This document shows positions 1 to 7,668 of a stretch of DNA of 13,637 nt, in pieces (position 1 is the first letter of the stretch; each line of letters starts with the position of its first letter). A program made the translations under genes and the position numbers. The notes under the pieces are model-generated. The model did no database searches. It was not told where the DNA came from and saw only the letters and a program-made list of their open reading frames with translations. The stretch is from Pseudomonadota bacterium (GTDB lineage: Bacteria > Pseudomonadota > Gammaproteobacteria > DAOUQR01), in NCBI GenBank assembly GCA_030625525.1, contig DAOUQR010000004.1, positions 1 through 13,637 on the forward strand, given 5' to 3'.

Positions 1-782
1 ACCTCAAGTGCACGACCAAAGCGAACGATTTTATTAGCGATAGCGATCACATTTTCATGATCATCATATTTACCATTATTAACAATGATATCGCACTCAG
101 CATCTTGTATATGCTTAAGCAAGCTTGCTGATTCACTATCAATGGATTGCAGTTCAATAGTTTGAGCTTGATTGATGGGGGAACGAAACGTTTGCATCAC
201 TTGCATGGCTTCACGCAGGATAAAGGTTGAGTAAAAAAAGTAATAATTTTTTATTAAGTCATTCTGAGGAAATTGCTCAGTGAGTTGAACAGCTGCGAAG
301 TTGATAATCGCTTGTAAAGTTCCAATCATACTTCGAGCTTCATTGAATCGTTGGCCTGAATAAAGCGTTTCCCAATGATTTTTTAAAAAATTCTGCAATT
401 GACTGATTCGATTTAGGTAAAGCAAACATTCGTCAGCACTTTGACCCTCAAACATCGTCATCAATTCTGGCATGAATGTTTTTTGTAATATAGGCAGTAG
501 ATCGTCTGCGCCAATAGTTTGGCCAGCCATGGACTCTTCACGGCCTTGTGTTTTCTCTTTGATACCTTCGGCCAGTGATTTCATCAGCGGGGCATCGGCT
601 TTAATTAATTGATCGCATTGTCCTTTGAGGAACGGGTAATTGAGGAGGTCATTGACACTACGGTCAGTGATGCCGCTTAAAATTGTTTTAAAAATTTGTA
701 GGCTCTCAGATAATAAACTTTTTGATAAGACAAATTGTTCACCTCGGTCATTGAGTTCGATCGTGATGGTTTCCCCAGTCAT
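1..782 (-). CDS. Unknown protein, partial (C-terminus beyond the window edge); possible BTB/POZ-like N-terminus
   Basis: This open frame starts with ATG at 782 and runs through the left edge without a stop, giving about 260 visible residues. The start is supported by a GGAG ribosome binding site 8 nt upstream. I do not recognise the family. The protein looks soluble and mostly helical, with no signal peptide or membrane segment. Residues 5–35 read ITIELNDRGEQF then LSKSLLSESLQIFKTIL, which resembles the strand/helix opening of eukaryotic-type BTB/POZ domains. That is a pattern impression only; a bacterial effector role would be speculation. It lies downstream of tyrA on the same strand but is separated by 144 bp with its own weak promoter-like sequence, so it is probably transcribed separately. 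Confidence is high that the frame is coding and low for any function. Confidence 0.75.
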   Translation of the reverse strand, partial: MTGETITIELNDRGEQFVLSKSLLSESLQIFKTILSGITDRSVNDLLNYPFLKGQCDQLIKADAPLMKSLAEGIKEKTQGREESMAGQTIGADDLLPILQKTFMPELMTMFEGQSADECLLYLNRISQLQNFLKNHWETLYSGQRFNEARSMIGTLQAIINFAAVQLTEQFPQNDLIKNYYFFYSTFILREAMQVMQTFRSPINQAQTIELQSIDSESASLLKHIQDAECDIIVNNGKYDDHENVIAIANKIVRFGRALE

Positions 783-817
783 AAATAACACTCCTTTATG
801 CTCGTTTTTCGTGATGT

Positions 818-823
818 AGTATA
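818..823 (-). promoter_or_regulatory. Candidate −10 box for the partial unknown gene
   Basis: On the minus strand a TATACT hexamer lies about 35 nt before the ATG at 782. No good −35 hexamer sits 16–18 nt upstream of it; a TTGTTA lies 22 nt away, which is too far. This is weak support for an independent promoter. Confidence 0.3.
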
Positions 824-915
824 ACTGACTTTATTTGATAATTCTTAACAAAATCTTAAGAGATTGAAGTAACTGCCTAGAAACAAAAAGATAAATCTGT
901 ATCGGATGATTTAGC

Positions 916-939
916 GGGGTCAGATCTTAGGCTGGCCCC
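916..939. repeat. Imperfect hairpin across the tyrA stop codon
   Basis: GGGGTCAG (916–923) and CTGGCCCC (932–939) form an 8-bp stem with one mismatch (a G·U wobble in plus-strand RNA, C·A in minus-strand RNA) around an 8-nt loop containing the tyrA stop. No T-run follows on the minus strand, so it is a poor intrinsic terminator for tyrA. The GGGGTCAGATCTT stretch resembles short intergenic repeats seen near REP-type elements, but I see no partner copy. Confidence 0.3.
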
Positions 940-2015
940 ATCAAAAGCTCGACAGATATTTGACCAAGCTTTACCTTAAGCGCATTCACTGTTTCCGAAG
1001 AAAGCGCTGTATCGTATCCAATATCAAATCGCAGGTATTCACCGGTTAAATTGGAATCAATCGCCGTGATGTTGATATTAAGCTCTTCAAAAGGTTGTAA
1101 AATTTTGCGCAGCAGGCCCACATCATCGTGTTTTGAGATAATGGACAATGAGCGCTTTTCAAGATTCACCAACCGCTCTAGCGTGACAATCCCTTGTTGA
1201 TTCATGAGCTGCCAGTACTCTGGGCTGACGGGCTTCTCATCATAAAAGGTATTAAAACTTGTGATTAATTCTGGCAATGAAAGTGACGCAGTCGCATTTA
1301 ATTGCTCAGTAAATAATTGATGAACTTCCTTGCCGCAGGGTTGATCCAATAAACGATGAATAATCTCAGCAGACATCGCAGAACTTTGTACCAGTACACG
1401 CCATAAGCTCAGATAAAACAGTTTAAAATTGGCCGTCGCAATTTGACTCATAAAATTCAAATCAATATCAAGCTTGCTGAGCACCATTGAGACCAGTCGC
1501 ATAACGAGATGCGGAATTAATTGCTGACTACACATTAATTCATCATGTTGCTTTAGCGAACGCAGTCTATGAATATTCATGCCAGCAAAGGAATATAACG
1601 CATGCGCTAGCTTGTTCGCCGCTTCGGAATGTTGGCCATAGGGGATCAGAATAACGTTTTGATTTTTCCACGGTTGATCGGCCTTGGAGAGTGGGTGAGT
1701 CGCACAGAGCGAGGCCCCTATATCGTCTAGCTTGACGAAGCTGGGTTCAATAATCGATTTGATCGAGCTGTTTTCAATAATGATTAATTGGCTGGCATTT
1801 GGGTGGGCAGCAATTTTTTCATAAAGGGGAGGGAGATGCTCAAGCGGAAAAACACTGACATACAATAGCTGGCAGTTGGCAAGCAATTCATCAAGCGAGA
1901 CACTATCGACAACCTTCGGATCGCATATAATCGGTTGGTAGCCCAAGTCAGTAAAATAAGCGGAGATTTTGCTACCGAGTGATCCACCACCGCCAATGAT
2001 TCCAATTTTTTTCAT
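927..2015 (-). CDS. tyrA: Prephenate dehydrogenase (TyrA family) with C-terminal ACT domain
   Basis: The product (362 aa) is predicted to oxidatively decarboxylate prephenate (or arogenate) with NAD(P)+ in cytosolic tyrosine biosynthesis. Residues 4–15 hold the Rossmann dinucleotide loop GIIGGGGSLGS. The motif THPLSK places the conserved catalytic-type His at 107, in the position of the TyrA HPMFG motif. HDELMCSQQLIPH (157–169) matches the family's HD…Q…H helix. Residues about 290–357 form an ACT domain (SIISKHDDVGLLRKIL), a usual site of amino-acid feedback control. There is no chorismate mutase domain at the N-terminus, unlike E. coli TyrA. The start is fixed by the Rossmann fold beginning at residue 3. 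Only 10 nt separate it from the ATPase stop upstream, and the nearest AGGAAG lies 15 nt from the ATG, inside the ATPase coding end, so initiation signals look poor. Prephenate versus arogenate preference cannot be told. Confidence 0.82.
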   Translation of the reverse strand: MKKIGIIGGGGSLGSKISAYFTDLGYQPIICDPKVVDSVSLDELLANCQLLYVSVFPLEHLPPLYEKIAAHPNASQLIIIENSSIKSIIEPSFVKLDDIGASLCATHPLSKADQPWKNQNVILIPYGQHSEAANKLAHALYSFAGMNIHRLRSLKQHDELMCSQQLIPHLVMRLVSMVLSKLDIDLNFMSQIATANFKLFYLSLWRVLVQSSAMSAEIIHRLLDQPCGKEVHQLFTEQLNATASLSLPELITSFNTFYDEKPVSPEYWQLMNQQGIVTLERLVNLEKRSLSIISKHDDVGLLRKILQPFEELNINITAIDSNLTGEYLRFDIGYDTALSSETVNALKVKLGQISVELLMGPA

Positions 2016-2025
2016 AATATTTTAT

Positions 2026-3504
2026 TTATACTTCCTCGTACAGATCATTAAGTGTAATAACGTCATTAATTAATTCATCAGAATATTTGTTCTTCTTAAC
2101 ACCATTAGCAGAAATCAGCACTAAAAATATTTGTTTTTTAGTACGAGTAACCTTTTTAAATATATCAATTTTTCTCTTTAATTTCTGTGCATACTCTTTT
2201 GAAATCACAAAAGCCTTATTCGTATATTTAATCTCGCATACAGTGATTGAGTCATCATCACGATCAAATAATAGATCAATTTGTGCCCCTTGTTCATCTG
2301 TGTCTTTTTTAGGGGTATATCGCCAAGTGCTGGGGATCGCCGTTGGACTTATTCCTAGCGCGACAGTGATTTCAGAGAGGTGTTTATAACAAACAGACTC
2401 AAATGCAAGGCCCGCCCAGCTATTCCAAGCAGGTTTCACTTTTTGTTTATCCCAGTATCCAGTTACTAAGCTTTTATTAAGAAGGCTATCTTTGACTGGT
2501 GATATCCAATATAAATAAAATAGCGAATATTCATCAATGACTCGATAATAAATCCCCCGGGTTTTATGAAAATGTGGTTTAAAACTCATAATAAAATTTG
2601 CATGTTCTAGTGCTTTGAGTTTTTCAATCCCACCTTTTCCATGAAGAGCTTTTCCCATTTTTTTTAGCAGTTGTTCCTGACCAATACCATAGCGTACAGA
2701 TGCAATTTGCTTGATTAACTCAATGTATACGGCTGAATCTTTGAAAAGTGAGGAGTACAGATTGTTAAACTCTTCCAAGAAAAAGCTGTTTTGTTTAAAT
2801 GCGAGTTTTTCGATAATTTGAGTTGCTGAAATATTTTTTATGACTTTTTGTAAATAAAAAGGCACGCCACCCATTACCATATATAGCTGTAATATTTGTT
2901 GGTTATTTAAATTGATTGAAAAATGCTTAAGAAATAGTTTTATTTGTGATAATTTGAAAGGCTTTAGGTGAATATTCCGTGTTAAACGATTGTGGAGCCC
3001 TCCTTTGTTGTTCACTATTTTATCGATGATCCACGAGGCCGATGAGCCGCAAATAATTAATTTAATTCTGCCATCTTGTGACCAATGTTGATTCCAATAA
3101 TAGTCAAGGTTTTGTAGTAATTTTGAATTCTTAGTTGCCATCCAAGGAAATTCATCTAAAAACAAAACAATTTTTTTGTTTTTATCTGCGCCTTCGATTG
3201 CTTCAGTTAATAACTCAAATGTTTCATCCCAATTCTTACTTGGTAGTAAACGTGTCCGTTTATATCCATAAAATATTTTACCGATTTGCCTGGTGAAATG
3301 TTTTATTTGTACTTTCATGGCTTCATCTTTGGTGCCGGTTGTGTCAAAGAATATAACGTCCTGTTCTTGAAAGTATTTTCTGATTAAAAAAGTTTTGCCC
3401 ACTCTACGTCTGCCATATATTGCAAGAAATTCAGGTGCCTCCGAGGATAGGCACTCTTCTAAGATAGCTAGTTCAGCTTCTCTTCCAATAACAGCAGTAG
3501 TCAC
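2026..3504 (-). CDS. P-loop ATPase of the ATPase_2/DUF234-like type with winged helix and PD-(D/E)XK domain
   Basis: This 492-aa protein belongs to the STAND/AAA-like 'archaeal-type' ATPases, widespread and patchily distributed in bacteria, with no well-established role. Walker A is GRRRVGKT (31–38), Walker B is VLFLDEFPW (113–121), and a sensor-like IICGSSASW follows at 150–158. GGVPFYL at 212–218 is typical of the family. A winged-helix-like segment covers about 262–310. The C-terminal third has GLAFESVCYKHL (365–376) and then D410…E424-I-K426, the PD-(D/E)XK nuclease-fold signature with its acidic and lysine residues intact. The start is GTG at 3504, with AAGGAG 6 nt upstream. It is AT-richer than its neighbours and sits directly before tyrA, which suggests acquisition by transfer. 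Three motif copies over its promoter suggest autoregulation, perhaps through its own winged helix (inference). Family assignment is confident; function is unknown. Confidence 0.85.
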   Translation of the reverse strand: MTTAVIGREAELAILEECLSSEAPEFLAIYGRRRVGKTFLIRKYFQEQDVIFFDTTGTKDEAMKVQIKHFTRQIGKIFYGYKRTRLLPSKNWDETFELLTEAIEGADKNKKIVLFLDEFPWMATKNSKLLQNLDYYWNQHWSQDGRIKLIICGSSASWIIDKIVNNKGGLHNRLTRNIHLKPFKLSQIKLFLKHFSINLNNQQILQLYMVMGGVPFYLQKVIKNISATQIIEKLAFKQNSFFLEEFNNLYSSLFKDSAVYIELIKQIASVRYGIGQEQLLKKMGKALHGKGGIEKLKALEHANFIMSFKPHFHKTRGIYYRVIDEYSLFYLYWISPVKDSLLNKSLVTGYWDKQKVKPAWNSWAGLAFESVCYKHLSEITVALGISPTAIPSTWRYTPKKDTDEQGAQIDLLFDRDDDSITVCEIKYTNKAFVISKEYAQKLKRKIDIFKKVTRTKKQIFLVLISANGVKKNKYSDELINDVITLNDLYEEV

Positions 3505-3517
3505 AATGCTCTCCTTA

Positions 3518-3600
3518 TTTATCCTTCACTTTCGAAGTATATTCCAGAGTGAAGGATAAAGCAATGTTTGTTTGCCTCATCCTTCACTCTGGATCAGAGT
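3518..3600. repeat. Triple alternating motif ATCCTTCACT over the ATPase promoter
   Basis: ATCCTTCACT occurs at 3521–3530, inverted at 3548–3557 and direct again at 3579–3588. The first pair extends to a perfect 13-bp inverted repeat (3518–3530 with 3548–3560), and the second pair to a perfect 15-bp inverted repeat (3543–3557 with 3579–3593). A further ACTCTG-GAT-CAGAGT palindrome lies at 3586–3600. I saw no other copy in the window. The placement around the promoter suggests repressor sites rather than a terminator. Confidence 0.8.
3536..3564 (-). promoter_or_regulatory. Predicted promoter of the 2026–3504 ATPase gene
   Basis: On the minus strand TATACT (−10, 3541–3536) lies 17 nt after TTGCTT (−35, 3564–3559). 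The −10 matches 5 of 6 consensus bases and the −35 matches 3 of 6. The middle ATCCTTCACT copy fills the spacer and the gene-proximal copy would cover the transcription start near 3529. Confidence 0.5.
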
Positions 3601-3674
3601 TTAAACGTGAAGAACAGAAACCGCCAGCAACGCTTTTAAAATTTCATAAAGCATTAGTGAAACGAAAACATCAT

Positions 3675-5237
3675 TTATTCAACTCGGAGTTCGACAAGCG
3701 TATCATCAATCGTTCGGGTTTTTCCATCAAAGTTAACACCGACTAAATAGATGGGTAGTTTGCAATCAAGAAACATTTCATAATATTTTTTTTCTTTAAT
3801 TTGTTCAATGCCTTCAGCGGCTGTTTTATTTAACTTAAATTCAAAAATAATGATTTTATCTTTCATCGCTAAACATGCATCGGCACGGCCGAGTTGTGTT
3901 TTGAATTCTGCATTAAGTTTAATATTGGTCAATCGCATGATTAAATAAAATAAGCTGTGAAAATATTTTTCTTGTTTGATATAAAGATCGTAAGGAATTA
4001 AGGCCATTATTTTTTTGATCAGCGCTATAAATTCATCAGGGTTCCAAGTGGGTGCATTAAGATTATGATAAAGTTGCACAAGATATTTAGAACTATTGGC
4101 TTTTTCGGTGGCAAAATAAGTAATGAGACTTTCAGTAAAGGCTTGCTGAACTTCGCGGTTTGGGTAACTTAATGTAAATGCGTCAGGCCCCGGATCATAG
4201 CTTTTTACAGTCAAATAACCGGTTTGATATAAGAGCGGTAGTATCGGTATATCATGGATTTCAAAATCTTGAAAACTAGCACTGCCCACTTCGATGCGTT
4301 CAAATTCATTGGGATCGAATTGATGCTTGGCAATGAGGTTAAGTAAAAAGGTCGGCGTACCCGTTTGGAACCAATAAGCTGAAAAATCCCTAAATTTAAG
4401 CGCATTAAGAATGGAAAATGGGTTATAGACTTTTTCGCCGCGTTTTGAGAACTGATAACCGTTATACCAGGTCTGGAGGCGATCTAGGCAAGTTTTGTAA
4501 CTTATGTTATAGGTTTTAGCGAGTTCATTAATTTCATCTTTAAAATAGAGTATCAGTTCATCAGCAGTGTAACCGGCTAGCGCGCTGTAATCGTTAGTCA
4601 TGCTTAAATCGACTAAATTATTAATGCCGGAAAAAATAGATACTTTTGAAAATTTTGTGACACCCGTGATGAAAATTAATTTTATGTCGCCATCTTCAGA
4701 TTTAAGCGTGCCATAAAATTCTTTAAGAATGTCACGATTTGCTTCGGCCAGATCGAGAGTCTCTATTCGGTCAATGATGGGCTTATCATATTCATCAATC
4801 AATACAACCACTTTATTTTTTTTTGCGGCCAACTGTCGGATTAAATTTTCCAGATGATCGGCGGCGGTGACACCCTGCAATATAAAATTGTATTCTTGAG
4901 CAATGTAATTAAGTTTCGCAATTAAGGCGGCTTCAAGCATGTCAGCATTACGGTTTGTGATTCGAGACATGTCTAGCCTGATCACGGGATATTCTTGCCA
5001 ATCCCAATCGCTATTATCTATCCATTGTCCCTTAAAAAGTTCACGTTTAGCTTGGAAGATAGCTTGGAGTGTAGATATGGTCATCGATTTGCCGAAACGA
5101 CGGGGTCTTGATAGAAAGCAAGGAGTGCCCGCAGAAATAATTTGATGGAGATATTCCGTTTTGTCGACATAGACATAATCGCCTGTGACCAATTTTTCAA
5201 AGTCTTGAATGCCAACAGGTAATTTAGTGGGCGACAT
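3675..5237 (-). CDS. AAA-ATPase-like protein with C-terminal PD-(D/E)XK domain (DUF1703/PDDEXK_9 type)
   Basis: The product is 520 aa from ATG at 5237, where GGAG sits 7 nt upstream; the frame stays open 40 codons further, to 5357, without a ribosome binding site. Residues 5–30 (KLPVGIQDFEKL, YVYVDKTEYL) are the hallmark opening of the AAA-ATPase-like family. SRPRRFGKS (43–51) is the Walker A-like loop and VVVLIDEYDKPI (143–154) the Walker B region. Conserved family blocks KFSKVSIFSGINN (195–207) and WYNGYQF (257–263) follow. The C-terminus has D453 and then FEFK (465–468), the PD-(D/E)XK-type catalytic pattern. The family is common, often in many copies, in host- and amoeba-associated bacteria; its role is not established. 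A small dyad AATCTG-ACG-CAGATT (5254–5268) precedes the start, but unlike the neighbouring ATPase there is no triple motif. It is divergent from ndk, with 171 bp between the two starts. Confidence 0.85.
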   Translation of the reverse strand: MSPTKLPVGIQDFEKLVTGDYVYVDKTEYLHQIISAGTPCFLSRPRRFGKSMTISTLQAIFQAKRELFKGQWIDNSDWDWQEYPVIRLDMSRITNRNADMLEAALIAKLNYIAQEYNFILQGVTAADHLENLIRQLAAKKNKVVVLIDEYDKPIIDRIETLDLAEANRDILKEFYGTLKSEDGDIKLIFITGVTKFSKVSIFSGINNLVDLSMTNDYSALAGYTADELILYFKDEINELAKTYNISYKTCLDRLQTWYNGYQFSKRGEKVYNPFSILNALKFRDFSAYWFQTGTPTFLLNLIAKHQFDPNEFERIEVGSASFQDFEIHDIPILPLLYQTGYLTVKSYDPGPDAFTLSYPNREVQQAFTESLITYFATEKANSSKYLVQLYHNLNAPTWNPDEFIALIKKIMALIPYDLYIKQEKYFHSLFYLIMRLTNIKLNAEFKTQLGRADACLAMKDKIIIFEFKLNKTAAEGIEQIKEKKYYEMFLDCKLPIYLVGVNFDGKTRTIDDTLVELRVE

Positions 5238-5344
5238 GTCTATTCTCCGGGGGAATCTGACGCAGATTGTAATGCATAGGATAGTTGTTAGGAAGGCTTT
5301 ATCTGATAAGGCCGCGGTGTTATTAACCAGAGTTGCGATTAACG

Positions 5345-5374
5345 CTGTCATTGGCAAGCCGGATCATGTATAAT
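5345..5374 (+). promoter_or_regulatory. Predicted promoter of ndk
   Basis: A perfect TATAAT (5369–5374) lies 18 nt downstream of CTGTCA (5345–5350), which matches 4 of 6 consensus −35 bases. The transcript would start near 5381, about 28 nt before the ndk ATG. A GGAG ribosome binding site is at 5398–5401. Confidence 0.6.
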
Positions 5375-5408
5375 TTACGACCTTTATTTTGTAACTTGGA
5401 GAAAACCC

Positions 5409-5840
5409 ATGGCGATTGAACGTACCTTATCTATAGTTAAACCGGACGCAGTTGGTAAACGCGTGATTGGAAAAATCTTAAGCCGTTTTGAAGACAATGA
5501 CTTGCAAGTTGTTGCTGCAAAACTTGTTCACTTAAGCAAAGTGCAAGCTGAGCAATTTTATGCGGTTCATAGTGAACGTCCTTTTTATAATGATCTTGTG
5601 AACTTCATGATCTCGGGTCCTGTGATGATCCAAGTGATTGAAGGTGACAATGCGATTACTAAAAACCGTGATTTAATGGGTGCGACTAATCCTTCTGAAG
5701 CGGCTGCCGGTACTATCCGTGCTGATTTCGCAAGCAGTATTGATGAAAATGCTGTTCACGGATCTGATGCAGCTGAAACGGCTGAACAAGAAATTGCCTT
5801 TTTCTTTAAACCGGAAGAAATCTGCGAATACACTCGATAA
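5409..5840 (+). CDS. ndk: Nucleoside diphosphate kinase
   Basis: Ndk transfers the gamma phosphate between nucleoside tri- and diphosphates through a phosphohistidine and balances cytosolic NTP and dNTP pools. At 143 aa it has the normal bacterial length. [11 protein letters not shown] (5–15) is the conserved first strand with Lys11. [15 protein letters not shown] (94–108) contacts nucleotide, and ENAVHGSD (113–120) carries the active His117. GGAG lies 7 nt before the ATG and a good promoter lies upstream. The gene opens the conserved ndk–rlmN–pilF–rodZ–hisS neighbourhood; a 71-bp gap with a hairpin separates it from rlmN. Nothing is unusual in the protein. Confidence 0.98.
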   Translation: MAIERTLSIVKPDAVGKRVIGKILSRFEDNDLQVVAAKLVHLSKVQAEQFYAVHSERPFYNDLVNFMISGPVMIQVIEGDNAITKNRDLMGATNPSEAAAGTIRADFASSIDENAVHGSDAAETAEQEIAFFFKPEEICEYTR

Positions 5841-5857
5841 ATTCGAGTAAATCATTG

Positions 5858-5890
5858 GATTCCGGGCAATGCGTTGCGCTGTCCGGAATC
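5858..5890 (+). terminator. Hairpin between ndk and rlmN
   Basis: GATTCCGG (5858–5865) and CCGGAATC (5883–5890) form a perfect 8-bp stem around a 17-nt loop that itself holds a small GCAA/TTGC stem (5866–5877). No U-tract follows, so it may be an attenuator or RNA-stability element rather than a full intrinsic terminator. Confidence 0.45.
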
Positions 5891-5911
5891 GCTTAATTAA
5901 ATCCGAGCTTT

Positions 5912-7021
5912 ATGACTAAAATTAATCTGCTGAATTTTGATCTCAAACACATGCGCCAATTTTTCACGGATATTGGTGAGGCACCGTATCGTGCTCAGCA
6001 ATTGTTGAAGTGGATTCATTTTTACGGCGTGACTGACTTCGAGCAGATGACCAATCTTAGCAAAGCCTTGCGACAACGCTTGCAAGAAACTGCTGAGATC
6101 GTCGCCCCCGAGATTATTCTGGATCAACCTTCTTCAGATGGTACCCACAAATGGTTGATGCAATTAAATTGCAGCAATCGAATTGAGACCGTTTATATTC
6201 CTGAAGCGACTCGCGGCACATTGTGTGTTTCCTCTCAAGTGGGGTGTTCACTCAATTGCTCATTTTGCTCCACGGGTAAACAAGGCTTTAATCGTGATCT
6301 GACGGCAGCTGAAATCATTGGTCAAGTCTGGGCGGCTGTCCGTACTTTATCGAAAGAAGAAGGGCATCATGATCGTCACATCACGAATGTGGTGATGATG
6401 GGCATGGGTGAGCCATTGATGAATTACGATAATGTGCTAGCCGCAATGAATATCATGCTTGATGATCATGCTTATGGTTTAGCGAAACGACGTGTGACCT
6501 TGAGTACCTCTGGATTGATTCCACAAATGCAACGTTTATCCAAAGAAAGTCCTGTTTCACTGGCTGTGTCACTGCACGCACCTAACGATGAGCTGCGTAA
6601 CGAGTTGGTCCCCATCAATAAAAAATACCCTATCAAAGATTTAATGGCGACTTGCAAAGCTTATTTCAAAGATGAGCCTCGCCGCAAAGTGATGTTTGAA
6701 TACATCATGCTGGAAGACGTCAATGACCGACCACAGCATGCTAAACAACTCGTGCGGATCTTGGAAGGCGTTCCCGCTAAAGTTAATTTAATTCCTTTCA
6801 ATCCATTCCCCGGCGCACCATATAAACGTTCTAGCGCAGAACGAATTGACGCATTTCGCAATATTCTAATAGCATCCGGCATCCACGCAACGACCCGCAA
6901 AACACGCGGTGATGATATTGATGCGGCCTGCGGCCAACTAGTGGGTGCCGTAGCCGATAGAACCAAACGCTCTGTTCGGTGGTTGAAAAAAATCACAACG
7001 GAATCTAGTGAAAATCTCTAA
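5912..7021 (+). CDS. rlmN: Dual-specificity 23S rRNA A2503 / tRNA A37 C2-methyltransferase RlmN
   Basis: RlmN is a radical-SAM enzyme that methylates C2 of adenosine 2503 in 23S rRNA, and A37 in some tRNAs, through a methyl-cysteine intermediate. The product is 369 aa, as expected. Its radical-SAM cluster motif is C112-x3-C116-x2-C119 ([12 protein letters not shown]). [10 protein letters not shown] follows as the GEP-type SAM-binding strand, and DAACGQL near residue 340 carries the second catalytic cysteine. The start at 5912 has only a weak GAG 4 nt upstream, but the N-terminal sequence ([13 protein letters not shown]) fits the family at that point. It converges on the hip-like locus, the two stops being only 11 nt apart, so the insertion sits directly behind rlmN. 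Confidence 0.97.
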   Translation: MTKINLLNFDLKHMRQFFTDIGEAPYRAQQLLKWIHFYGVTDFEQMTNLSKALRQRLQETAEIVAPEIILDQPSSDGTHKWLMQLNCSNRIETVYIPEATRGTLCVSSQVGCSLNCSFCSTGKQGFNRDLTAAEIIGQVWAAVRTLSKEEGHHDRHITNVVMMGMGEPLMNYDNVLAAMNIMLDDHAYGLAKRRVTLSTSGLIPQMQRLSKESPVSLAVSLHAPNDELRNELVPINKKYPIKDLMATCKAYFKDEPRRKVMFEYIMLEDVNDRPQHAKQLVRILEGVPAKVNLIPFNPFPGAPYKRSSAERIDAFRNILIASGIHATTRKTRGDDIDAACGQLVGAVADRTKRSVRWLKKITTESSENL

Positions 7022-7035
7022 CAATATTGCTGTTA
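7019..7035. terminator. Weak convergent hairpin between rlmN and the HipS/HTH gene
   Basis: TAACA (7019–7023) and TGTTA (7031–7035) can pair around a 7-nt loop. The arms contain the stop codons of both converging genes. On the plus strand ACATATTTTT follows. A 5-bp AT-rich stem is marginal, so this is only a candidate bidirectional terminator. Confidence 0.25.
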
Positions 7036-7668
7036 CATATTTTTAAAATACACGTATAATTTTTCACGGGTACTGACATGTACTTTTTTTCCTGTTACGC
7101 GTAATTGTTCCTGAGCGACCTCTCTATTATTGATATATAAATTGATTAATCGCAGCAAATTGTGATCGTGTGACAAGCGCTTCTCAATTTTAAACACACT
7201 TAATTCTGGAATATTGAAATAGTTAGCTACATCCCAACGTGTTAGCGAAAGGTCTTTTCTAAATTGTTTTAATTCTTCAACTACGTCACCTACCTGTTTA
7301 TAGACGGGTTCATAGACGAAAGTAGAAGGGCCGCGGCGTCCAATCGTTGTTAAAAGTCTGATCGGATTTTTTTCATTAACCGAAATTCCCTGGGAGCGAC
7401 AGTAGTCTGGGTAAGCTGGATTCTGTTTATCAGGAATACGATCTTTGAATGATGCAAACAGTTCGCCTGGCTGACTAACGTGTTCAGCTTTAATCGTTGA
7501 TAACTCGGGCCCTACTTCAATCGCAAATTTTTTTTTCAAATAATTAAATACATATTTAAAGTTGAAACGTTTTGTCTCAAGATCGTAGCTTAATACCCCG
7601 ACTAAAATACGCCTTTTGGGACCTTCATGATAAATTTCGAGTGAATGTTCATCGCGTTCATAATGCAT
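7033..7668 (-). CDS. HipS-like domain fused to C-terminal XRE-type HTH (candidate antitoxin/autorepressor)
   Basis: This 211-aa protein joins two parts that are usually separate. Residues about 8–122 match the N-terminal subdomain of HipA, which is the stand-alone HipS in HipBST systems: EIYHEGPKRRILVGVLSYD opens it and LLTTIGRRGPSTFVYEP closes it, like the HipA IGRDCAGAL block. Residues about 128–180 form an XRE-type helix-turn-helix (LKQFRKDLSLTRWDVANYF, then SVFKIEKR), as in HipB. The likely role is to neutralise the kinase encoded just upstream and to repress the operon. The ATG at 7668 has GGAG 7 nt upstream and lies inside the end of the kinase gene (11-nt overlap), so translation is probably coupled. 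Gene order kinase-then-antitoxin, and the order HipS–HTH within the protein, differ from classic hipBA and hipBST. Which domain neutralises the toxin is inference. Confidence 0.8.
   Translation of the reverse strand: MHYERDEHSLEIYHEGPKRRILVGVLSYDLETKRFNFKYVFNYLKKKFAIEVGPELSTIKAEHVSQPGELFASFKDRIPDKQNPAYPDYCRSQGISVNEKNPIRLLTTIGRRGPSTFVYEPVYKQVGDVVEELKQFRKDLSLTRWDVANYFNIPELSVFKIEKRLSHDHNLLRLINLYINNREVAQEQLRVTGKKVHVSTREKLYVYFKNM

Noticed and set aside
3518..3593. Inverted repeats considered as ends of an insertion sequence
   Set aside because: No transposase, no target duplication and no matching copy at the other end of the ATPase gene; promoter overlap explains them better.
3549..3746. 65-codon plus-strand frame beginning in the ATCCTTCACT repeats
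   Set aside because: It starts within the inverted-repeat region, has no ribosome binding site and runs antisense into the end of the 3675–5237 gene; the protein is not family-like.
5238..5357. 40-residue N-terminal extension of the 3675–5237 protein
   Set aside because: There is no ribosome binding site at 5357, while a good one lies 7 nt before 5237, and the family usually starts just before the KLPVGIQDFEKL block.
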